A stretch of DNA of 18,414 nt, taken from an uncultured Phycisphaerales bacterium (lineage in GTDB: Bacteria > Planctomycetota > Phycisphaerae > Phycisphaerales > UBA1924). The DNA is taken from contig CALFMQ010000072.1 of assembly GCA_937879825.1 (NCBI GenBank), positions 1-18,414 of the forward strand, given 5' to 3'. The notes beneath the pieces were generated by a model. It did no database searches. It worked only from the letters and a program-made list of their open reading frames with translations, and was not told where the DNA came from. A program made the translations under genes and the position numbers. Positions 13,470 to 18,414 of the stretch are shown piece by piece; position 1 is the stretch's first letter; every line of letters begins with the position of its first letter.

Positions 13470-14857
13470 CCGCGCTATCTGTCATCGTTGTCGGCGGCGG
13501 CGTGGCCGGGATCGCCGCGGCGCTGCGCCTCAGCGAGCGGGGCGCGCGGGTGACCCTCATCGAGACCCGAACCAAGCTCGGCGGGCGCGCGACATCCTTC
13601 GAGGACTCGCGCTCCGGCCGGTGGATCGACAACTGCCAGCACGTCGCGATGGGGTGCTGCACCAACTACCTCGATCTGTGCGACCGGCTCGGCGTCACCG
13701 ACCAACTCACATGGACCGACACAACGTGGTGGGTCGAAGAGGGCGGGCGGACGAGCACGATTCGACCCGGCGTGCTCCCCGCGCCGGCGCACTTCGCTCG
13801 CGCGTTCGCGTCGGCGTCATTCCTGACTCTGGGAGAGAAGCGGGCGATCGCGGGCGCCATGCACGCGGCTCTGCGAACCGACCGAGACAATCACACCGAC
13901 GAGACCTTCGCCCGATGGCTCGCGGCCCACCATCAGCCAGCCGGGGCGATCGCGAAGTTCTGGGAGCCGGTGGTTGTTAGCGCGTGCAACCTCGACTGCG
14001 GGCGCGTGAGCGCCGCGTCGGCGCTGCATGTGTTCCAGGAGGGATTCCTGTCGCACAAATCGGCGTCGAGGATCGCGGTGTCCAAGGTGCCGCTGCTCCG
14101 GCTCTACGACAAGGCGGAGCATGTGATCGCCTCGGCGGGCGGCACGATCCTCCTGCGCACGAGCGTCTCGCGGATCGGGGAGCGGTCCGTCACACTCGCC
14201 GACGGGACCGGGTTGCACGCGGACCGGGTGATCTGCGCGATACCGCTGGATCGGGCGGCCCGATTCGTCGACGGCGACATCCAGCAGCGCGATGATCGCC
14301 TGCGGGCCGCGGCGGCGCACCTGTCGCACTCGCCGATCATCGGCGTGCACCTGGCGTTCGATCGCGCGGTCATGGAGACGCCCCACGCGGTGCTCGTCGG
14401 GCGCGAAACGCAGTGGCTCTTCCGCAAGGACGGCGCGGGCACAAGGATTCACGCGGTTATCTCCGCCGCCGACGCATGGGTATCGCTCCCCGAGGATGAA
14501 ATCGTCGAGCGCGTGATGCGAGACATCCGCGCGTGCTACCCGCGCGCCGAGCGGGCATCGATCTCCGAAGCGCGGGCCGTCAAAGAAAAGCTCGCGACCT
14601 TCGGCGCGACAACGGAGTTCGAGCGCGTCCGGCCCGCGACGAGCGGCGCTTCCGAACTCATCCTGGCGGGCGATTTCGTGCAGACGGGCTGGCCCGCGAC
14701 GATGGAGGGCGCGGCACGCAGCGGGTACATGGCCGCGGCGGTGGCGCTGGGGATGGAGTCGGACGCGATGCTCGTGGCGCCGCTCCGCCCGCGCGTCGTG
14801 GCGCGGATAATCGGGAAGCGCGCGTTCGGGCCGCAAATGAGAACGCCCCGGCTGTGA
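13466..14857 (+). CDS. hpnE: Hydroxysqualene dehydroxylase HpnE (FAD amine-oxidase fold)
   Basis: HpnE reduces hydroxysqualene to squalene, completing the three-enzyme route. The 463-residue protein is a flavoprotein of the amine oxidase/phytoene desaturase fold. The Rossmann motif VVGGGVAGIAAALRLSERG (8-26) is followed by the glutamate of LIETR and LGGRATSF (38-45). The C-terminal FAD contact is LILAGDFVQTGWPATMEG, with GAARSGYMAA after it. DNCQHVAMGCC (55-65) matches the HpnE-type G-H-x-x-x-G-C region. It is the last gene of the operon, started by an ATGA overlap with hpnD. Its stop codon lies in the loop of the hairpin terminator shared with rplT. Phytoene desaturase-like activity is an alternative by fold, but the HpnC/HpnD context makes HpnE much more likely. 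Confidence 0.93.
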   Translation: MTALSVIVVGGGVAGIAAALRLSERGARVTLIETRTKLGGRATSFEDSRSGRWIDNCQHVAMGCCTNYLDLCDRLGVTDQLTWTDTTWWVEEGGRTSTIRPGVLPAPAHFARAFASASFLTLGEKRAIAGAMHAALRTDRDNHTDETFARWLAAHHQPAGAIAKFWEPVVVSACNLDCGRVSAASALHVFQEGFLSHKSASRIAVSKVPLLRLYDKAEHVIASAGGTILLRTSVSRIGERSVTLADGTGLHADRVICAIPLDRAARFVDGDIQQRDDRLRAAAAHLSHSPIIGVHLAFDRAVMETPHAVLVGRETQWLFRKDGAGTRIHAVISAADAWVSLPEDEIVERVMRDIRACYPRAERASISEARAVKEKLATFGATTEFERVRPATSGASELILAGDFVQTGWPATMEGAARSGYMAAAVALGMESDAMLVAPLRPRVVARIIGKRAFGPQMRTPRL

Positions 14858-14870
14858 GTCCGGGGCGCTC
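14841..14870 (-). terminator. Hairpin terminator of rpmI-rplT, overlapping the end of hpnE
   Basis: CGCCCCGG (14844-14851) and CCGGGGCG (14860-14867) form an 8-bp stem with an 8-base loop. In minus-strand RNA it extends to 11 bp (one G-U pair, then A-U and G-C) and is followed by TCATTT. It lies 25 bases after the rplT stop. On the plus strand the hpnE TGA sits in the loop and no T tract follows, so it fits rplT better, but it may stop both convergent transcripts. Confidence 0.75.
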
Positions 14871-14895
14871 ATACTGACGGGGGATTCGTGGGGGT

Positions 14896-15270
14896 TTAGT
14901 TCTTGGAAGCGGTCGCGGTGGCTGCCTTGGCGGCCATCTCGACGAGCTTGTCGAACGCCTTGGGGTCTTCGATCGCGACCTGCGAGAGCATCTTGCGGTT
15001 GAGCAGGACGCCGGCGTGCTTGAGGCCGTTCATGAAGAGCGAGTAGCGCGTGCCGCGCATCTTGCACGCGGCGGTGATACGGGTGATCCACAGGCGGCGC
15101 ATGTCGCGCTTGCGGGCGCGGCGGTCACGCCAGGCGAAGACGCCGGCGCGGGTGAGCGCCATCTTGGCCTGCGGGTAGAGGCGGGACTTGGTTCCGAAAT
15201 AGCCGCGCGCGGCGCGGAGGGCCTTGCGGTGCTTCTGGCGGCGAGCGGTGCTCTTGCGTGCTCTGGGCAT
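14896..15270 (-). CDS. rplT: 50S ribosomal protein L20
   Basis: L20 binds 23S rRNA early in large-subunit assembly and, in several bacteria, represses its own operon. The 124-residue protein is slightly longer than the usual 117-120. It begins MPRARKSTARRQKHRKAL and keeps ARGYFGTKSRLYPQAK (21-36), AWRDRRARKRDMRRLWITRI (46-65), GTRYSLFMNGLKHAGVLLNRKML and a variable alanine/lysine-rich tail. ATG 15270 has GGAG (15281-15284), 10 bases upstream. It follows rpmI by 89 bases that contain a 6-bp hairpin (CGGCGC-GGT-GCGCCG, 15306-15320). It ends in a strong hairpin terminator. Confidence 0.98.
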   Translation of the reverse strand: MPRARKSTARRQKHRKALRAARGYFGTKSRLYPQAKMALTRAGVFAWRDRRARKRDMRRLWITRITAACKMRGTRYSLFMNGLKHAGVLLNRKMLSQVAIEDPKAFDKLVEMAAKAATATASKN

Positions 15271-15305
15271 ATCGATCGATCTCCAACGAAAGGTGCCGGA
15301 CGGGG

Positions 15306-15320
15306 CGGCGCGGTGCGCCG
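15306..15320 (-). other. Short hairpin between rpmI and rplT
   Basis: CGGCGC (15306-15311) and GCGCCG (15315-15320) can pair in 6 bp around a 3-base loop in the rpmI-rplT spacer. L20 feedback sites in other bacteria lie in this operon, but no match to a known L20-binding structure is shown here. Confidence 0.3.
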
Positions 15321-15359
15321 GCTTTCAGTGTCCCGGACAGCGGGTGCTGGCTCAGTGAT

Positions 15360-15662
15360 TTATGACTTGTCGCTCATCGCGGCGCGGGCGGCGTCGCGCA
15401 TCGCGCGGCGCTCTTCGGGCGAGGGCGAACGGCGGATCGCGCTGCGCGGCTGCTGCGCGCCGCGGAGACGACGCATCAGGAGACGCGACAGGCGCTTGGT
15501 CTCGGCGCTGGACATATACGCGCCACGACGGAGGCGGCGCAGACGCGTGGGCGTCTTGGCCGACCGCAAGTGCTTGTAACCCGCGCTATTGTGCTTGACC
15601 TTCCCGGTCTTGCTGATGCGGATTCGTTTGAGAAGGCCCTTGTGCGGCTTTGCCTTGGGCAT
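15360..15662 (-). CDS. rpmI: 50S ribosomal protein L35 with C-terminal extension
   Basis: L35 is a small basic protein of the large subunit. Residues 1-66 are standard: MPKAKPHKGLLKRIRISKTG, then GKVKHNSAGYKHL and a basic end RLSRLLMRR. The normal protein is about 64-66 residues; here about 32 more follow (AQQPRSAIRRSPSPEERR and an alanine/arginine tail ending SDKS), giving 100 residues. The extension is in the same frame with no stop. ATG 15662 has AAGGAA 6 bases upstream. It forms an operon with rplT. The usual upstream partner infC (translation factor IF3) is absent; the gene upstream encodes the pilin-like sigma-factor partner, so infC must be elsewhere. Confidence 0.93.
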   Translation of the reverse strand: MPKAKPHKGLLKRIRISKTGKVKHNSAGYKHLRSAKTPTRLRRLRRGAYMSSAETKRLSRLLMRRLRGAQQPRSAIRRSPSPEERRAMRDAARAAMSDKS

Positions 15663-15739
15663 GAGTCGTTCCTTGCTTCGTTGCGAAACCCGTCCGCCCG
15701 GTCCGTGCCGGTAGGGGGTCGAGGGTCGAAAGGGGGAGG

Positions 15740-15768
15740 AGTGTACCGGGGCCGCCGGTGGCCCGCAA
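15740..15768 (-). promoter_or_regulatory. Candidate promoter for rpmI-rplT
   Basis: On the minus strand TTGCGG (15768-15763) and TACACT (15745-15740) are spaced by 17 bases. The -35 keeps the TTG core and the -10 matches 4 of 6. It would give a leader of about 70 bases before rpmI. It explains how the ribosomal genes could be expressed apart from the upstream regulator gene. Confidence 0.4.
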
Positions 15769-15778
15769 CGAGGCGGGC
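15761..15778 (-). terminator. Weak hairpin after the sigma-factor partner gene
   Basis: GCCCGC (15761-15766) and GCGGGC (15773-15778) form a 6-bp stem with a 6-base loop, 27 bases past the stop of the upstream gene. No T tract follows, and it overlaps the -35 of the candidate rpmI promoter. It may be only a GC-rich coincidence. Confidence 0.25.
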
Positions 15779-15805
15779 GGTTGTTCGGGACAGGATCGGG
15801 ACGGC

Positions 15806-17017
15806 TCAGGGTCCGACGAACGCGTCGGTCGCGTCGGACGGGCGTTCCGTGCCGGAGAGCGACGGGACCGTTTCTCCCTCGACCGAGCCCGGGAGCCAGA
15901 TGTTGTCGCCCGAGTCGAGGCGGGGGGTCAGGAGGAGGCGGACCGAGCCGTCGCTCATAAGGACATGCTGCCCGCGCCCGCCGTGGTTGGGCGAGAGGGC
16001 GTTCGGATCGATCGCCTCGCCCCGGACGGCACGGAGGATGACCGGTGATCGGTCGGCCATCAGAACAACCATGTCGCCGGGCTGCAGGAGCGGGCGGATG
16101 CTCGCGGGGATCTGGTAGGAGTACGAGACCTGGTCGAGCGATTTCCAGTCGCGGGCGGCCTCGTGGGAGGGGCAGGTGCACGCGTCGGGGTTGCCGGGGC
16201 ACGCCAGATCGGCGAACTGCACATACCCGAGGTCGGCCAGCCGGTAGAGGTTCGAGGAGTTGGACGCGGTCTCCTCACCCACATTCCACCACGGGACCGA
16301 GCCGAGACCGGCGGTCTGCGGGAGGTGCCCGTCGTGATCTGTCGCGAATGAGGTGAACCCGACGCCGGCACGCCCGGAGTTGTCGGCGCAGCGGATCATC
16401 CTCGCCTGCTCGCGCGAGGCGACGAGCATGGGCCACATCACGGAGATGCCGATGAGCAGCACCGCGGCGATGCTCAGCACATCGCGCAGACGGAACGACC
16501 ATCCGCGCGTGTCGGCCTCTTCCAATGAGACAGGGGGCATCTGGATCGGACGCGACGCCGCCTCGATGAGGCCCATCGTGCGATCAATGAGGGATTGGCT
16601 CTCGGCGCTCGACAAGCCTGCGCCGGAGCCCAGCAGCGAGAGCACGCCCGAAGCACGCGATGCCCGCGGGGCCGCTTCACCGGCGAAATGCGCATCGACC
16701 TCGTCGGCGCTCATCGGAGCGAGCGGGGAGGGTTTCTCTGAAGCGTCGATCGTGGCCGCGACATCCTCACGCGAGCGGCGGACCCGGGCCATCGTCACAT
16801 CGACGAGCACCCGGCGGTCGGAGGCGGAGGGGGCATCGGCACCGGGCAGTTCGGTGTCGAGCAGCGCGAGCAGCGAGAGAAGGCGCCTGGATCGGTCGCC
16901 CAGCCCTTCGGGCACCACGCCGCCGCGGAATCCGGAGGCGGCCAGAGCGTCCATCGCGCGGAGATCGTCCGGCGAGAGCGTCTGTGCGGGGCGGGATGGG
17001 ATCTGGGTGTCCTCCAA
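15806..17017 (-). CDS. One-TM protein: putative anti-sigma-like N-terminus fused to pilin-like (DUF1559/H-X-DG) domain
   Basis: This 403-residue protein is encoded 40 bases after the sigma factor. Residues 1-170 are probably cytoplasmic and soluble, with no H-x3-C-x2-C zinc motif of classical anti-sigma factors. They contain two similar short helices, LVDVTMARVRR (71-81) and LIDRTMGLIEA (143-153). One TM helix lies at about 178-199. After it, SREQARMIRCADNSGRAGVG and HDGHLPQ (201-234), then NHGGRGQHVLMSDGSVRLLL (344-363), copy the plan of planctomycete DUF1559 pilin-like proteins (AREAARRxxCxNNLKQIG...H-x-DG). The prepilin cleavage site before the helix is missing. Four cysteines (210, 273, 280, 282) could form disulfides. 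The start is TTG 17017 with AGGAAG 6 bases upstream; the first ATG would begin at residue 22. A transmembrane anti-sigma or sensor role is inferred from position and topology only. Confidence 0.75.
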   Translation of the reverse strand: MEDTQIPSRPAQTLSPDDLRAMDALAASGFRGGVVPEGLGDRSRRLLSLLALLDTELPGADAPSASDRRVLVDVTMARVRRSREDVAATIDASEKPSPLAPMSADEVDAHFAGEAAPRASRASGVLSLLGSGAGLSSAESQSLIDRTMGLIEAASRPIQMPPVSLEEADTRGWSFRLRDVLSIAAVLLIGISVMWPMLVASREQARMIRCADNSGRAGVGFTSFATDHDGHLPQTAGLGSVPWWNVGEETASNSSNLYRLADLGYVQFADLACPGNPDACTCPSHEAARDWKSLDQVSYSYQIPASIRPLLQPGDMVVLMADRSPVILRAVRGEAIDPNALSPNHGGRGQHVLMSDGSVRLLLTPRLDSGDNIWLPGSVEGETVPSLSGTERPSDATDAFVGP

Positions 17018-17057
17018 GGCGGGCTTCCTACGAGCGGTGGGGGGTTGGTGTTCGGAT

Positions 17058-17684
17058 TTAACCGGATGATTCTGCGGCGTGGTCGTTCTCGGACTTCTTC
17101 TCGTTCAGTTCCTGCCACGCCTTGGCAAAGGCGGCCACGGCGGAGTGCAGGCGGCTCTTGACGGTCCCGATCGGGACGCCGAAAAGCTCGGCGATCTGCG
17201 CGTAGGTCATCTTCTGGAAGTACGCCATCAGGAGGATCTCGCGCAGCCGCGGCGAGAGCTCATCGATGGCGCGCTGGACCTTGGCGCTGCGTTCGGCCTC
17301 CTCCATCGGGCTGGAGACATCGGGCAGGTCGATCTCCATCAGATCGACGAACGATTTGCCGCCCTCCTCCACGACCGGGGCCGAAAGCGAGACCGTCTTG
17401 CGCCGATTGGCCTTGCGGAGGGCGTCGCGCCCCTTGTTGGCCGCGATCGTGAACAGCCACGGCTTGAAGCGTCGTGAGGAGTCGAAGGTGTCGAGCGACT
17501 GGTGGACCTGCAGGAAGGCGTCCTGGAAGACATCCTCGGCCATCTGGCGATTGCCGGTCAGCCGGAAGAGGAACCGGAACAGCGCATCATGATGGCGCTC
17601 GATGAGCCCGCGGAACGCGGCGACATCGCCGTCGAGGACATCCTCGACCAGTTCTTCGTCAGTTCTGACATACGCCTCGGCCAC
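17058..17684 (-). CDS. RNA polymerase sigma factor, sigma-70 family (ECF-like)
   Basis: This 208-residue protein has only sigma regions 2 and 4, as in ECF factors. Region 2 spans about 24-91: the core-binding helix RFLFRLTGNRQMAEDVFQDA, then FKPWLFTIAANKGRDALRK. Region 4 spans about 136-186, with ELSPRLREILLMAYFQKMTY and the helix-turn-helix AQIAELFGVPIGTVKSRL that reads the -35 element. The linker (95-135) is somewhat long and acidic. I choose GTG 17684, which has GGGAG 5 bases upstream. An in-frame GTG at 17711 adds nine residues but lacks a ribosome site. The next gene encodes a one-TM protein, the usual place for an anti-sigma factor. The target promoter is unknown. An inverted repeat CGAACAC/GTGTTCG (17703-17709, 17742-17748) lies just upstream. 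Confidence 0.93.
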   Translation of the reverse strand: MAEAYVRTDEELVEDVLDGDVAAFRGLIERHHDALFRFLFRLTGNRQMAEDVFQDAFLQVHQSLDTFDSSRRFKPWLFTIAANKGRDALRKANRRKTVSLSAPVVEEGGKSFVDLMEIDLPDVSSPMEEAERSAKVQRAIDELSPRLREILLMAYFQKMTYAQIAELFGVPIGTVKSRLHSAVAAFAKAWQELNEKKSENDHAAESSG

Positions 17685-17702
17685 TGGGTCTCCCACGGTC
17701 GG

Positions 17703-17748
17703 CGAACACACGACAATGGTTGTACGGGCGAGACGCGTTCGGTGTTCG
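17703..17748. repeat. Inverted repeat upstream of the sigma factor gene
   Basis: CGAACAC (17703-17709) is the exact reverse complement of GTGTTCG (17742-17748), with 32 bases between. It lies within the sigma gene's upstream region, shared with divergent hpnH. It could be a regulator site, but 7-base arms can occur by chance in a region this size. Confidence 0.25.
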
Positions 17749-17838
17749 TCAACATCCCGCCCGGATCGTAGGCCGGGTGCGTTGGTGCCGATTCTGGCGC
17801 CTGGACCGGGGCTGGCGAGCGGGAAACGGGCTTCCTGT

Positions 17839-17844
17839 TAGGAT
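17839..17844 (+). promoter_or_regulatory. Possible -10 element for hpnH
   Basis: TAGGAT lies 27 bases before the hpnH ATG, a sensible position for a -10 with a short leader. No clear -35 is present 17 bases upstream. The same hexamer precedes purF. Confidence 0.3.
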
Positions 17845-17871
17845 GCGGGGCGAACGAATCAGGGAGGTTTC

Positions 17872-18414
17872 ATGGGTGTTCCGGTAAGCCAGATGTGGAC
17901 GGTGGCCTCGTATGTGCTCGGACAGAAGATCCGGCGCAACAAGCGGTACCCGCTCGTGCTCATGCTCGAGCCGTTGTTCCGGTGCAACTTCGCGTGCGCC
18001 GGGTGCGGCAAGATTCAGTACCCGGCCCACATCCTCAAGCAGGACCTCCCTCTCGAGGATGCCCTCCGGGCGGTGGATGAGTGCGGCGCGCCGATGGTGT
18101 CGATCCCCGGTGGCGAGCCGCTGCTGTACCCGCGTATCCGCGAACTCGTGGACGGCTTGATCGCGCGCAAGAAGTACATCTACCTCTGCACCAATGCGCT
18201 GATCCTCAAGCAGAAGCTCGAAGCGGGCCTGTTCAAGCCCAGCAAGTACCTGACCTTCTCGGTGCACATGGACGGTCAGCAGGACCACCACGACTTCGCG
18301 GTGTGCCGCGAGGGTGCGTACGAGACCGCGGCCGAGGCGATTCGTCTGGCGGTTAACAAGGGCTTCCGCGTCACCACGAACACCACGCTGTTCGACGGCG
18401 CCGACCCGGTCGCC
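17872..18414 (+). CDS. hpnH: Adenosyl-hopane synthase HpnH, radical SAM (cut by window end)
   Basis: HpnH is a radical SAM enzyme that joins a 5'-deoxyadenosyl group to diploptene, giving adenosylhopane, the first step of extended (C35) hopanoid synthesis. The visible 181 residues begin MGVPVSQMWTVASYVLGQKI and carry the cluster motif C38-x3-C42-x2-C45 in EPLFRCNFACAGCGKIQYP. SIPGGEPLLYPRI is the GGE-type SAM-binding segment, and SVHMDGQQDHHD lies further on. These match HpnH closely; the phrase CAGCGKIQYP is especially typical. The frame stays open to the window end, whereas HpnH is usually about 330-390 residues. AGGGAGG (17861-17867) lies 4 bases before ATG. It diverges from the sigma factor gene and lies 3 kb from hpnC-D-E on the same strand. 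Confidence 0.94.
   Translation, partial: MGVPVSQMWTVASYVLGQKIRRNKRYPLVLMLEPLFRCNFACAGCGKIQYPAHILKQDLPLEDALRAVDECGAPMVSIPGGEPLLYPRIRELVDGLIARKKYIYLCTNALILKQKLEAGLFKPSKYLTFSVHMDGQQDHHDFAVCREGAYETAAEAIRLAVNKGFRVTTNTTLFDGADPVA

Noticed and set aside
17685..17871. ECF-type autoregulated promoter upstream of the sigma gene
   Set aside because: GAAC-like and GTCT-like words occur (TTGACGAACACCGAACG, then GTCT), but no pair has the usual 15-17 base spacing.
1..18414. tRNA or rRNA genes, CRISPR arrays, insertion sequences, prophage or attachment sites
   Set aside because: No cloverleaf, rRNA core sequence, regular spaced repeat, transposase, integrase or flanking terminal repeats were recognised on either strand by eye.

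Overview
The window is GC-rich, densely packed chromosomal DNA with 17 supportable protein genes, two of them cut by the window edges. No rRNA or tRNA gene, insertion sequence or CRISPR array was recognised. The best guess at origin is a flagellated member of the Planctomycetota, probably class Phycisphaerae. This is inferred from high GC, TTG/GTG starts with only partial use of Shine-Dalgarno sites, HpnC/D/E-type squalene synthesis, and a sigma-factor partner carrying an H-X-DG (DUF1559-like) pilin-type domain, a domain style typical of planctomycetes. No marker was searched, so the class is an inference.

Layout. 1-1678: the N-terminal half of a flagellin gene (minus) and a divergent cheR-like gene (plus) around a 440-base intergenic region. 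1692-5388: a MacB/FtsX-type ABC permease (minus), a small unrecognised gene (plus), and a membrane-anchored PpiD/SurA-like chaperone without a visible parvulin domain (minus). 5485-7834: rpsD (minus) and purF (plus) diverge from a 262-base region. That region holds a strong sigma70-type promoter for rpsD and a perfect 8-bp hairpin just before the rpsD ribosome binding site. 7838-11385: a minus-strand operon in the order ispH, rlmN, a YwaF-like membrane protein, a flavin-reductase-like protein, with gaps of 3 bases, a 4-base overlap and 9 bases. 11470-14857: a plus-strand hpnC-hpnD-hpnE operon, each junction an ATGA overlap. 14896-15662: rpmI-rplT (minus), ending in a clear hairpin terminator. 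15806-17684: a sigma-70 family factor followed by a one-TM protein that looks like a cytoplasmic regulator fused to a pilin-like outer domain. 17872-18414: the start of hpnH (plus).

How the genes fit together. IspH makes the C5 isoprenoid units; HpnC, HpnD and HpnE together turn farnesyl diphosphate into squalene; HpnH adds adenosine to a hopanoid skeleton. The window therefore holds most of a squalene/hopanoid module, but no squalene-hopene cyclase, which would have to lie elsewhere. The other genes are mostly core functions: ribosomal proteins S4, L20 and L35, 23S rRNA methylation, the first step of purine synthesis, and envelope protein folding and export.

No complete new system is evident. 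The most interesting item is the sigma factor plus pilin-like partner at 15806-17684. Smaller leads are the hairpin leader of rpsD, the C-terminally extended L35, the small gene at 3092-3367, and a repeated 8-mer upstream of the flagellin gene.
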